A DNA stretch of 64,000 nucleotides, taken from assembly GCA_963750195.1 (NCBI GenBank), contig CAVVPS010000019.1, positions 434,001 through 498,000 on the forward strand. Direction: 5' to 3'. Below, in pieces: positions 9,634 to 17,798 of the stretch. The notes beneath the pieces are model-generated. The model had not been told where the DNA came from, ran no database searches, and saw only the letters and a list, made by a program, of their open reading frames with translations. The position numbers and the translations under genes are program-made. The first letter of the stretch is position 1; each line of letters opens with the position of its first letter. This DNA is from AP-15 sp963750195. GTDB taxonomy: Bacteria > Pseudomonadota > Alphaproteobacteria > ATCC43930 > CGMCC-115725.

Positions 9634-10145
9634 ATGATGGACAGCAATGAACTGCGTGAGCTTCAGGCGCCCCTCAAAGAGAAATACCGCGAGGATCCGG
9701 GGGCGGCGGTGGTGACGCTGACCGCGCGCGGCGACCTCGCCGACGGTGCGATCGCCTGCAAGGTCGAGACCGGGCGTGCCCTGGTACAAGCGGGTCTGCA
9801 TCCGGCGACCGGCGGCAGCGGGCTCGATGCCTGTTCGGGCGACATGCTGCTCGAAGCGCTGGTCGCCTGTGCCGGGGTCACCTTGAAGGCGGTGGCGACC
9901 GCGATCGACTTCGAGCTGCGGGGCGGTTCGGTCAGCGCCGAGGGCGATCTCGATTTCCGCGGCACGCTGGGGGTCGACCGCGCGGCGCCGGTCGGTTTCG
10001 GCGAAATCAGGCTCAGCTTCACGCTCGATACGATGAGCCGGAGGATCGGCGCCAGAATCTGTTGAGGTTGACCGAGCGCTATTGCGTCGTGTTGCAGACA
10101 TTGCGCGCACCGCCGAAATTGACGGCGAGCCTTAGCACCGGTTGA
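9634..10145 (+). pseudogene. OsmC/Ohr-family protein with a 3' frameshift
   Basis: OsmC-like thiol peroxidase fold. The core block GSGLDACSGDMLLEALVACA carries both family cysteines. The frame from 9634 stops at 10065, but the expected C-terminus (DEPEDRRQNLLRLTERYCVV and on to ASLSTG) is in the next frame, ending at a TGA at 10143-10145. A single missing G near 10034 (GATACGATGAG where GATACGGATGAG is expected) accounts for the break. Start at 9634 follows GAGAGG. If the indel is real the protein loses its last 35 residues. Peroxide or organic-hydroperoxide reduction is the family role; an OsmC-type transporter or esterase role is not excluded. Confidence 0.75.
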
Positions 10146-10149
10146 AGCC

Positions 10150-10332
10150 ACCGATCATCGGCCGGTTTGTAAACGCGCCGCTGCTGAACCACCCGGAGGC
10201 CCAGGCATCGCTGAAGACGCTGCCGAACTGGGGCGTGACCATCGTCCCGGCGGTCAACGGTGGGGAGGGACCGAGCCTCGCGCCGTCCGCAGCGCTGTTC
10301 GATGCAGTGCGCCCGTAGGTACGTCGCGGCTG
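10150..10332 (+). pseudogene. Partial duplicate of the flavoprotein gene (3' third)
   Basis: This stretch repeats 9378-9560 with most bases conserved, including the run AAACGCGCCGCT, CTGAACCACCC, CAGGCATCGCTGAA and the ending TCGCGGCTGA. It encodes the last 55 or so residues of the flavoprotein and then stops early at a TAG (GCCCGTAGG). No start codon or FMN-binding region is present. It reads as a decayed tandem copy separated from the parent by the OsmC gene. Confidence 0.8.
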
Positions 10333-10473
10333 AGCCATCAACGTCGGTCGATGAACTCTTACAGCGAGTTCATCTGCGCGAAAGATTGCTGTCATCCCCT
10401 CTTACCATGTTCGGCTGAGCCGGAAGCATCGCAGCAGGCGAATACCCGGTCTCAACAGAGGGTTAAGAGGGTG

Positions 10474-10800
10474 ATGGTAACGCCGGTTCCGCATGCGGGT
10501 GTTCCCCCGCGTCGCAAAGCCTCGGCCGTCAGTGCCGTCCGTGACGGCACCCTGACCGATGCCGACTTCCGTGGCTGCAGATGGATCGAGGGCCACCCCT
10601 CGCCGTTGCGTCCCGGCATGTGCTGCGGCGTTCCCGTGTCCTCGGGCGAGAGCTGGTGCAAGAAGCATCGCGGCGTCGTGTTTGGTGAAAACTTAGCGGC
10701 GGGATTGCTGCCGCAGGGTTGGGCGGGGGGTTCCGCCGCGGGATGGCAGAGCCGCCGCAGTGTCGGGTTCAGCCCGGCTCCGAGCCGAAACGAGCACTGA
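10474..10800 (+). CDS. Small protein with a GcrA-like cysteine motif
   Basis: A 108-residue protein. Its middle part (about 30-70) has the arrangement FRGCRWIEGHPSPLRP, then MCCGVPVSSGESWCKKHRG, which resembles the C-terminal zinc-like motif of the alphaproteobacterial cell-cycle regulator GcrA (CxW, then CG, then WCxxH). The GcrA N-terminal helix-turn-helix is missing, so this is not a full regulator. AGAGG lies just before the ATG at 10474. The C-terminal 35 residues are low-complexity. It could be a truncated GcrA paralog or an unrelated zinc-ribbon protein. Confidence 0.45.
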   Translation: MVTPVPHAGVPPRRKASAVSAVRDGTLTDADFRGCRWIEGHPSPLRPGMCCGVPVSSGESWCKKHRGVVFGENLAAGLLPQGWAGGSAAGWQSRRSVGFSPAPSRNEH

Positions 10801-10802
10801 GA

Positions 10803-10985
10803 ATGCAGCCGGATAATTCCAACCCGAACCCGTCCAGCGAGCCGATTTATCGCACGGCCGGGATCGTCGCCCAGGTGCTCGACGAAGGGACAAAAACCAT
10901 GCCGATCAGCGTTGAGGCGGCTTCGGGTCAGATCGAAGCCGCGTTGCGGCTGCACCAGCCGCCGAGCCGAGACATTTCATCATGA
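10803..10985 (+). CDS. Small hypothetical protein
   Basis: A 60-codon frame that starts two bases after the stop of the GcrA-like gene. It contains IYRTAGIVAQVLDEGTKTM and ISVEAASGQIEAALRLHQP, which would form helices. No family was recognised and no strong ribosome site is present. It may be translationally coupled to the preceding gene, or it may be spurious. Confidence 0.3.
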   Translation: MQPDNSNPNPSSEPIYRTAGIVAQVLDEGTKTMPISVEAASGQIEAALRLHQPPSRDISS

Positions 10986-11414
10986 TCAGCGGAATAGCGC
11001 CGGCCGCGGCCGTCACGATCGAACGCGGCGCCGCAGGCTTGGCCGGACCATGAGCAAGGATCGTCGGGGGCGGCTCGCGAAATCCGGAGACCTGATATCG
11101 GCGCGCATCACGGCTGGGCATTTTTCATGTGGCGGTGGAACGCCCCGCATTTGGATTGGATTTGACGGGCAACCTTCCAATTCGGGGACGCGCTTCAGTA
11201 TCCCCACCTCGGTCTTTATTTTGATGAGGTATTAGTAATCCCGAATTGCTTAAAATCTTCAATAATGCGTGATTATACAACTTAACGTAATCGCAGCAGG
11301 AAGCTGCGGTTGACGATCCATCCACCCGCTGGTTGAGCATTTGAGGCAACAATTCCATTTTTTGAACGAATATAACCGGTTCCGATCGCAATCTAATCTG
11401 TAAGGTTCAACCAT
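10986..11414. other. Intergenic stretch, AT-rich in its right half
   Basis: This 429-base region between the small frames and the cytochrome fragment has no frame with family resemblance. From about 11210 to 11410 the sequence becomes clearly richer in A and T than its neighbours, with a short inverted motif around CTTAAAATCTTCAATAATG. It may be a degraded junction of older insertions. Confidence 0.5.
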
Positions 11415-11786
11415 TTATTTTGGTTCTTGCTTGGCTGTTGTCTGTGGCAATCGGGCCTGTATGTAGGCGACGACTGCCCAAATCTCGTCTTTGGATAATG
11501 CATCTTTGAATGCGGGCATCGCACTCCCAAACTGCGCGCCGCCCTCGGCGACGGTCCAGTACATGAACGGGTCCCACTGAACCATCGGCATTTGCGGAAG
11601 AAACGCGAGATTGGCGGGCGGCGGCGAGAGAGTTCTGCCCACTGGTCCGTCGCCTAAGCCGGTCGTTCCGTGGCAGGAGGCGCAGTTTTTCTCATATATC
11701 GTAGTGCCTCGTTCGACCGTCTCGTGGTTCCTCGGCAGCGGGTTGGTCATCGAATTGTAAGGCGCTGGAACCCCCGACATCATGGC
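11415..11786 (-). pseudogene. c-type cytochrome, 3' part (mono-haem domain)
   Basis: This is the haem-binding half of a secreted cytochrome c. It has the CASCH haem attachment site (CxxCH), the axial Met candidate in GSAMPAFKD, and the terminal helix DEIWAVVAYIQARL. There is no signal peptide: reading frame homology begins abruptly at AMMSGVPAPYNS beside the IS element. The missing first half, with signal peptide, lies on the other side of the insertion (13179-13409). Together they make one protein of about 200 residues. The 3' part has an ATG at 11783 but would not be exported by itself. Confidence 0.82.
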
Positions 11787-13178
11787 TAGTGTGCTGAAGG
11801 TTCAGCAATAAGACGGGCCGCTTGGGCGGTCATGGCATGCTGGTGATGTCTGACGTCACCGACCCGTGAAGGGTGCACATCATGACCAAGGGCGAGGGTA
11901 AGGCGGAAGTAATCGACCTGAAAGGATTGCTGGCGCGGGACGAGGATTTCGTGCGTGCAGCGGTGGAGGCGCTGGTGCAGGCCGCGCTCGAGGCGGAGAT
12001 GACGGAGGCGATCGGCGCCGAGAAGGGGGAGCGGAGCGAGACGCGTGTTTCCTACCGCAGCGGCTATTACGGCCGCTCGCTGATCACCCGGGTAGGGACC
12101 CTGGAATTGCGCGTGCCGCAGGATCGGCTGGGGCGATTTTCGACTGAGCTGTTCGAACGCTACCAGCGTTCGGAGAAAGCGCTGGTCGGCACCCTGGCCG
12201 AGATGTACGTGCAGGGCGTTTCGACGCGCAAGGTCAAGGCGGTGACCGAGGCGCTGTGCGGCCACAGTTTTTCCGCATCCGCGATCAGCGCGATCAACAA
12301 ATCGCTCGACGAGGGTCTGCGGGCGTTTGCCGAGCGGCGGCTGAGCGAGAACTATCCCTATCTGATCCTCGATGCACGCTACGAGAAGGTGCGCGAGGCC
12401 GGGGTCATCGTCAGCCAGGCGGTGCTGGTCGCGGTGGCGGTCGACGAAGACGGCCGGCGCCAGATCCTGGCAGTCGAGCTGGCCAATCGCGAGAGCCGAT
12501 CGAGCTGGCGCGACTTTCTCTTGGCGCTCAAAGCCCGCGGGCTCGTCGGCGTCGAGTTTGTCGTCAGCGACGACCATCCCGGTCTCAAGGCGGCGATCCG
12601 CGAGGTGCTGCCGGAGGCGGCGTGGCAGCGCTGCTATGTGCATTTTCTCAGAAACGCGCTCGACTATGTGCCGCGCAAGGTCGACGACGACTGCCTGCGG
12701 GAGCTGCGCTGGTTTTACGACCGCCGCGATCTCGCCGAAGTGCGCCGCGACATCGCCGCCTGGCTGGCCAAATGGCAGGCCAAGTACCCGCGGCTGTGCA
12801 ACTGGGTCGAGGACAACATCGAGGAGACGCTGAGCTATTACCGGCTGCCCTTGCGCACCACAAACACATGAAGTCGACCAACATGCTCGAACGCTTGAAC
12901 CAGGAGCTGAAGCGCCGCACCCATGTGGTGCGCATCTTTCCCAACGCCGAGAGTTGTTGCGGCTGGTGCGGGCGCTGGCGGTCGAGATGCACGAGAACTG
13001 GCTCGAAGCGACGCGCTATCTCAACATGGAGCATCTGAAGGAATACAAGAAAGAGGCCCTGCGGGCCTTGGCCGCCTGACGGCGGCCGGGCGTGGTCGGC
13101 GCTGCGCTACACGGGGGCTCCGCGCCGCCCACGCCCTACATCACCAGCCTGCTTTTGCAGAACTTGACGCACACGACA
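11787..13178 (+). mobile_element. IS256-family insertion sequence
   Basis: A 1.39-kb element with one transposase gene. Imperfect terminal inverted repeats are visible: left GTGTGCTGAAGGTTCAGCAA from about 11790, right (reverse complement, from about 13174) GTGTGCGTCAAGTTCTGCAA. It sits inside a cytochrome c gene, between codons for HF and AMMSG. A clean 8-9 bp target duplication was not seen, so either the ends are slightly misplaced or the duplication has decayed. Confidence 0.8.
11882..13079 (+). pseudogene. IS256-family (Mutator-type) transposase, two frameshifts
   Basis: DDE transposase of about 400 residues. The first frame (from ATG 11882, or GTG 11873) carries EAEMTEAIGAEKGERSETR, VSYRSGYYGRSL and the catalytic-site region VEFVVSDDHPGLKAAI, and ends wrongly at about 12871 (RTTNT). 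The family motif MKSTNMLERLNQELKRR continues in a second frame from 12868. A second break at about 12954 (GAGAGTTGTTGCGG, one T short) sends the ending LVRALAVEMHENWLEATRYL to a third frame, which stops at 13079. As written the enzyme is inactive. Confidence 0.88.
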
Positions 13179-13409
13179 AAAGTGCATTCGCGGCATGCTG
13201 CCGTATCCAGACCCCATCATTCCCTGTCCTCCTTGTCCCATCATTCCCCGCCCCATCATCCCCGGCCCCATCGTCAGCCACGGACTGACGCCGCAGCAGC
13301 CGCTCCATGACACGGGTGCTGTTTGCTGCTGCGCGACGACCGACGCAGCGGCAGCCAATCCGCTGACAATTGCAGCGAAAACTGCCGCGCGGAGAGTGAT
13401 CTTGCTCAT
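13179..13409 (-). pseudogene. c-type cytochrome, 5' part (signal peptide and Met/Gly-rich linker)
   Basis: The start at 13409 (AAGGGAA ribosome site) leads into a signal peptide (AAVFAAIVSGLAAAASVVAQ) and a linker with repeated MMG units (MGPGMMGRGMMGQGGQGMMG) ending MPRMHF. The frame then runs into the IS256 end. Joined to 11415-11786 across the element, it gives the order signal peptide, MMG linker, AMMSGVPAPYNS, haem domain. The linker is Met-rich and could bind copper, but that is speculation. Confidence 0.75.
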
Positions 13410-13448
13410 TGGCAGTTCCCTTGGCGGCTAAGATGCGCATGTTAGTGC

Positions 13449-13769
13449 GTGCACGCCAGCAACGGCTTGATTTGGAGCAAGCCACAAACGCTTATTTTCG
13501 TTGCGGCGACCGGTTTTTCTTGCCGCGAGGCGCACGCCTATAAGTCAGCGGGTTATTACAACGGCGATCCCTCCGTTCTGGTCCCCCTTACCGACGGGCA
13601 GGTGGCGCAGCTGACCGAGCATTTACACCTGCTGCGCGCAGGCCGCTTCCTGCGCATCATGCGCAACGGCAAACAAATCATCTGTGAGCCATGCGATGAT
13701 CGGGTGTTCTGCATTCTCGCCGAGCTAATCAATCACATTGTCAGGCCACCCGCCGATGACGACAAGTAG
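13449..13769 (+). CDS. Hypothetical protein
   Basis: A 106-codon frame. Its second half (from about residue 40: VLVPLTDGQVAQLTEH, LLRAGRFLRIMRNGKQIICE, CDDRVFCILAELI) reads like a real small alpha/beta protein, whereas the first 35 residues look random. The true start may therefore be downstream, but no internal ATG with a ribosome site was seen. No family recognised. It lies between the cytochrome remnant and the cation transporter. Confidence 0.35.
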   Translation: MHASNGLIWSKPQTLIFVAATGFSCREAHAYKSAGYYNGDPSVLVPLTDGQVAQLTEHLHLLRAGRFLRIMRNGKQIICEPCDDRVFCILAELINHIVRPPADDDK

Positions 13770-13822
13770 CGTAACCGGCTTAGGTTTTTCCAGAAAACCG
13801 GTTCGCGGCCATACAACATCGA

Positions 13823-14422
13823 TTATGGTTCGGCGGTTGCTGCGCGGCGCTCATGGCGTGCAGCCGAGTAGACCTGCCTTGCAGCATCGAGATTCAGCGC
13901 AAAAATGCCGAGGCCGACAATCAGATCCGGCAGCGCCGAGAGTGTTACGGCCGTGATGACCCCGATAGCGATAATCGCGACATTTGCCAGCGCATCGTTT
14001 CTCGCCGAGAGGAACGCCGCGCGTGTCAGGCTTCCACTGTGGGTTCGGAAGCGGGCGAGACGAAAGGCGCAATAGAGGTTAATCGCGAGCGCGCCCAAAC
14101 CCGCGAGCGTCAGGGGCACTGCAGCCGGCGGAACGGGCAGCTGGAGCTTTTGCCACGCTGTCCATAGGGTGGCCGCAGCAGGCGCGAACAGAACGGCGGC
14201 GAGGGCCATGCCGACCATCGCACGCCGCCGCGCGTTCCACCCGAGCGCGATGAGGATTAACCCGTTGACGGTCGCATCTTCCAGAAAGTCGATCGAGTCA
14301 GCGAACAGCGACACCGACCCAATTGCGAGCGCGATCACAAACTCGACCCCGAAATAGCCGAGGTTCAGGAGCGCTACGAGCTTCACGGTGTAGCGAAGCG
14401 TGGGGTCTACACTTTGAGCCAT
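13823..14422 (-). CDS. Cation diffusion facilitator (CDF) family transporter
   Basis: A 199-residue inner-membrane protein with six predicted membrane helices. The substrate-site motif is in SVSLFADSIDFLEDATVN, where the acidic residues match the HxxxD/DxxxD metal site of CDF proteins. A second block, SARNDALANVAIIAIGVI, matches the helix V site. The C-terminal cytosolic domain is absent, as in short CDF homologs. The start at 14422 (MAQSVDPTLRY) is preferred over the longer open frame to 14512. It likely exports a divalent metal; which one is unclear. Confidence 0.82.
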   Translation of the reverse strand: MAQSVDPTLRYTVKLVALLNLGYFGVEFVIALAIGSVSLFADSIDFLEDATVNGLILIALGWNARRRAMVGMALAAVLFAPAAATLWTAWQKLQLPVPPAAVPLTLAGLGALAINLYCAFRLARFRTHSGSLTRAAFLSARNDALANVAIIAIGVITAVTLSALPDLIVGLGIFALNLDAARQVYSAARHERRAATAEP

Positions 14423-14522
14423 GCCCGCACTGTCGCACACGCAGGCTGTCCGTGACCGGAACTGTCCCGGAAAGGTCGGCTCGAGGATGCGATCAAAACC
14501 GAATTCCGGCAAATGCGGTGGA

Positions 14523-15458
14523 TCAGTACCCCATTGCGGTATCGATTTGCTGCAACAGCGGGCCGCCGGCCTCCAAGCTGCGGATGTTGGCGGCGATCTC
14601 GGTCACCAGCTGGGCGACGGTCGGACGGCGGGCGACATGCGGCATTACGGTGATTTTGGGGTGCAGCCACAACGGGCTGTCCGATGGCAGGGGCTCGGGC
14701 CACAGCGCGTCCAGCGCCGCGTAGGACAACTGTCCCGAATCCAGTGCACGGATCAGGTCATCGTACACGACGTGCTTGCCGCGCCCGACATTTATCAGCA
14801 TCGCCCCCCTCGGCATCATCGCAAAGGTGCGGGAGCAAAAGATGCCCTCGGTTTCCCGGGTCAGCGGCAACAGGCAAACGGCGATGTCGGTCTGACTGAG
14901 AAACGCCTCGAGTTGGCCACGGCCGTGAAAGATCGGAATTTCCTCGTTCTCCCGCGGTGAGCGGACCCAGGCCGAGACCGGGAAACCGAGCGACTTCAAC
15001 ACCAGCGCCGGCGCTTTCGCCATCATGCCGTAGCCAAGGAACCCGACGCGCCGCTCCTCGGGCCGGACAATCCGTGTCCGGCGCCACTCGCGATTGGCCT
15101 GAGCCATCTGATAGCCGGGCATGTCGCGGTGAAAGCGCAGCACGTGCATCACGACGTATTCGGTCATCATCGGATCGCCGCCCGGCGGTTCCATCTTGCC
15201 GAGCGGGACTTTTGGCATCTTCGGGTGGTCGACGAATGCCTCGACCCCGGCCGACCGGCTGAACATCGCTTTCAGATTAGGAAACGCGGGGAGGATGTCG
15301 AAATCCGGCTGCATGAAGGCGAGATATTCGATATCCGCCGGCTCTCCCGCATCGGGCCAAATGCGAAGCTCCAGATCGGGAAGCTTTTCGGCGACCGTAT
15401 CGCGCCATGCCTTGGCGTTGCCAATGCGTGTATCGAGACCGTAGATGAGCAGCGCCAT
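14523..15458 (-). CDS. D-2-hydroxyacid dehydrogenase (glyoxylate/hydroxypyruvate reductase A-like)
   Basis: A 311-residue NAD(P)H-dependent reductase of 2-oxoacids such as glyoxylate. The layout follows GhrA: a short N-terminal catalytic half (FPNLKAMFSRSAGVEAFVDH), the Rossmann domain with VGFLGYGMMAKAPALVL, then SRTFAMMPRGAMLINVGRGKHV and the catalytic region SPLWLHPKITVMPHVA. The third glycine of the dinucleotide motif is replaced (GYGMMA), a conservative change in this family. AGGAGG precedes the ATG. It reads alone, with a repeat-bearing spacer upstream. Confidence 0.87.
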   Translation of the reverse strand: MALLIYGLDTRIGNAKAWRDTVAEKLPDLELRIWPDAGEPADIEYLAFMQPDFDILPAFPNLKAMFSRSAGVEAFVDHPKMPKVPLGKMEPPGGDPMMTEYVVMHVLRFHRDMPGYQMAQANREWRRTRIVRPEERRVGFLGYGMMAKAPALVLKSLGFPVSAWVRSPRENEEIPIFHGRGQLEAFLSQTDIAVCLLPLTRETEGIFCSRTFAMMPRGAMLINVGRGKHVVYDDLIRALDSGQLSYAALDALWPEPLPSDSPLWLHPKITVMPHVARRPTVAQLVTEIAANIRSLEAGGPLLQQIDTAMGY

Positions 15459-15579
15459 ACTTCCTCCTCAGTAGCTGTAGGACGGGCTGGGCGGAGCGAA
15501 GCCTATCATCTTTAGAGAGCGATGGCGGGTTTCGCCCGAGGGCTGGGCAAGAATTGCGTTGCATCGGCGCCGTGCGTGG

Positions 15580-15685
15580 TTCGAGACGCGCTCCGGCTTC
15601 GCCGTGACGCTCCTCACCATGACGTAAGGCTATGATGGCATGCGTCCTTCGAGGCCTCGCTTTGCGAGGCACCTCAGGATGACGA
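15580..15685. repeat. Intergenic repeat with GCCTCGC/GCGAGGC palindrome
   Basis: The centre is a perfect 7-bp stem (GCCTCGC 15654-15660, TTT loop, GCGAGGC 15664-15670) inside GTCCTTCGAGG and ACCTCAGGATGACG. A related half-unit (CTCCTCACCATGACG) occurs just before it at about 15610. This GAGG-type element is a common dispersed intergenic repeat in alphaproteobacteria. It occupies the 286-base spacer between the hydroxyacid dehydrogenase and the SDR gene. Confidence 0.65.
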
Positions 15686-15744
15686 CCTTCTTCCAGCCCT
15701 AAGGCATTCTTGCCCAGCCGCCCGGATCAACCCACACCCAAGTA

Positions 15745-16509
15745 CTACAGGATGCCGCCGTTAACCGAGATGCACTGCCGCGTGATCAGCCGGCTGTCGT
15801 CCGCGGCAAGGAACAGCGCGAGATTGGCGATGTCCTCGGGGGCGATCAGGTCGGGCAGGCATTGTTGGCTGCGCGCCGCCTCGATCTGGCTCTCGTCCTG
15901 GAACCATAGGCGGCGCTGGCGTTCGGTCAGCACCATGCCGGGTGCGATCGCGTTGACGCGAATGCGCGACACGCCCACGGCGCGGGCCAGCGTGTTGGTG
16001 AAACCGACGATCGCGGCCTTGGCCGCGGCGTAGGCTTCGAGCTGCGGGACGCCGCGCATCCAGGACACCGATGACATGTTGACGATCGAGCCGTGGCCGA
16101 GCTCGCGCATTTGCGGCACGATCGCCTGCGCCGCAAAGAATACGTGGCGGAAATTCACCGCCATGGCTCGGTCGAACTCGGCCGGGGTCATCGCGGCGAA
16201 ATCGTAACGCTGATCGTTGGCCGCGTTGTTGACCAACACCGCCGCCGGACCGAGCGCCGCGCGCACGGTGTCGAGCGCAACGCGCAATGCGGCGATGTCG
16301 GTCAGGTCGCAAGGCACGAACAGCGGCGTTTCCGCCTCTCGTCCTATCGCGTCGGCCAATACCGCGCCGACATCGGTCTGGACGTCGAGAAATGCAACGC
16401 GCGCCTCGTTTGCGGCAAAGGCACGGACGAACGCGGCACCGATGCCGCTGGCGCCGCCGGTCACGACGACGGTGCGGTCCTTCAGACTTTGGTAGCGGGT
16501 AAAGGCCAC
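15745..16509 (-). CDS. SDR-family oxidoreductase
   Basis: A 254-residue classical short-chain dehydrogenase/reductase. It has the cofactor motif TGGASGIGAAFVRA, the LVNNAA block, the active-site serine in IVNMSSVSWMRG and the YxxxK pair in EAYAAAKAAIVG, and it ends with the C-terminal SVNGGIL. Start is assigned to the GTG at 16509 because the family alignment begins there and the previous gene stops at 16515. The 5-base spacing to the luciferase-like gene indicates one operon, with DUF1330 further upstream. Substrate unknown; context suggests catabolism of a small organic compound. Confidence 0.87.
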   Translation of the reverse strand: MAFTRYQSLKDRTVVVTGGASGIGAAFVRAFAANEARVAFLDVQTDVGAVLADAIGREAETPLFVPCDLTDIAALRVALDTVRAALGPAAVLVNNAANDQRYDFAAMTPAEFDRAMAVNFRHVFFAAQAIVPQMRELGHGSIVNMSSVSWMRGVPQLEAYAAAKAAIVGFTNTLARAVGVSRIRVNAIAPGMVLTERQRRLWFQDESQIEAARSQQCLPDLIAPEDIANLALFLAADDSRLITRQCISVNGGIL

Positions 16510-16514
16510 CGAGT

Positions 16515-17765
16515 TTACCGGATGCCGGCCCGGGCGCGGGCCTTGTCGAGATCGGGGACATTGCTGGCCGAAGCCACGTCGCCCAGTCGCGACCCGCGCG
16601 TCACCGAGAGAGCGGCGACCGCGGCCTCGTTTTCGGTAATCTTCGCCATGATGGCTTCCTTGGCCCGGTCGAAGACGCCGCGGTTGGTGGCGACGAAGTG
16701 TTGCGAATGGCGCAGCCCGGCGAGATAGCCGTTGATTTCCGGCACGACGTAGCGGGCGACCATGTCCCAGCTGCGCATCGTGTTTTCCGGGTTGGCCCAG
16801 TCGTGGACAAAGCCGACGAGCGTGCCGAAGCCGCCGCTGACCTCGAGCACGGATTTGATCCGTTTTACCAGATCGTCGGGGGTTCCGATCGTCGCTGCGG
16901 CCTGGTCGGAGAAGGCAGTCTTGTCGACCGCCTCGTCGGGATCGGTAAAGGCTTGCGCGCCCGGCCGCTGCAAGGTCCCGACAACGTATTGGTTGTGATG
17001 GCGCATCAGGCCTTCGCGGGCCTCGGCGCGCGCCTTCTCCCGGGTCTCGGCGATGTGCCAGCTCAAAAGGACCCGCCAGTCCTTGCGGTCGACGGTTGTG
17101 CCGTGCTTCTTGGCAGCGGATTCGGCGAAGCCCCATTGCGTCGGCAGGCTGTTCAACCCTTCATCGGACATCGAGCCGATCGAGATGACGCCGCACCCAT
17201 GCTTCCCGGCCAGGGTCATGCCCGATGGGCTGATCTGCGAGGCGACCGCGAACGGCATTTCTTCCTGTAGGGGCAGCAGCTGCAACGCCGCGTCCTGCAA
17301 GGTGAACCAGTCGCTTTTCGCGGTCACCCGCTCGCCTCGGAACAGCCGCCGGATGACCCCGATCGCCTCGTCCTGGCGGTCGCGCTGCACCATCGGATCG
17401 ATCCCCAAGGTGTGGGCGTCCGAGGCGAGCGCGCCGGGGCCGGAGCCGAAGATCGCCCGGCCGCCGGTCATCCAGTCGAGCTGGACCATGCGCTGGGCGA
17501 CATTGAACGGGTGGTGATAGGGCAGCGAGATCACCCCGGTGGCGAGCTTGATGCGCTTGGACCGCTCGCCTGCCGCTGCGAGGAACATCTCGGGCGAACC
17601 GATCATCTCCCAGCCGCTCGAATGGTGCTCGCCGCACCAGAATTCGTCGTAGCCGAGCCGATCGAGCTGCTCGACGAGGTCGAGATCGCGGCGGAACTGC
17701 AACAGTGGATGCTCGCCGACCGGATGGTGTGGGGCGAGGAAGGCGCCGAAATTCAAACGCGGCAT
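16515..17765 (-). CDS. LLM-class flavin-dependent monooxygenase
   Basis: A 416-residue bacterial luciferase-like TIM-barrel enzyme that uses reduced FMN and oxygen. Recognisable blocks are LNFGAFLAPHHPVGEHPLLQ, YDEFWCGEHHSSGWEMIGSP, LATGVISLPYHHPFNVAQRM and GRAIFGSGPGAL. The length fits the larger LLM monooxygenases. GGAGAAG precedes the ATG. It is the middle gene of the DUF1330-LLM-SDR cluster, which looks like a hydroxylation-plus-oxidation route, but no flavin reductase gene is adjacent. Confidence 0.87.
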   Translation of the reverse strand: MPRLNFGAFLAPHHPVGEHPLLQFRRDLDLVEQLDRLGYDEFWCGEHHSSGWEMIGSPEMFLAAAGERSKRIKLATGVISLPYHHPFNVAQRMVQLDWMTGGRAIFGSGPGALASDAHTLGIDPMVQRDRQDEAIGVIRRLFRGERVTAKSDWFTLQDAALQLLPLQEEMPFAVASQISPSGMTLAGKHGCGVISIGSMSDEGLNSLPTQWGFAESAAKKHGTTVDRKDWRVLLSWHIAETREKARAEAREGLMRHHNQYVVGTLQRPGAQAFTDPDEAVDKTAFSDQAAATIGTPDDLVKRIKSVLEVSGGFGTLVGFVHDWANPENTMRSWDMVARYVVPEINGYLAGLRHSQHFVATNRGVFDRAKEAIMAKITENEAAVAALSVTRGSRLGDVASASNVPDLDKARARAGIR

Positions 17766-17798
17766 GACCGCTTCTCCTATGGAGTAACGATGAGAACG

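Noticed and set aside
11786..12643. 285-codon minus-strand frame opposite the transposase
   Set aside because: It mirrors the IS256 transposase and has only low-complexity Ala/Arg/His text; transposase motifs on the plus strand are clear.
11787..13178. Target-site duplication for the IS256 element
   Set aside because: The left flank (ATCATGGC) and right flank (AAAGTGCATTC) share no 8-9 base direct repeat. Not reported as a feature.
16510..17136. A long open frame upstream of and in frame with the SDR gene (up to 463 codons)
   Set aside because: This part lies antisense-shifted within the luciferase-like gene, shows no family blocks and is Arg/Gly-rich as expected for a shadow frame in GC-rich DNA. 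The SDR homology begins at about 16509.
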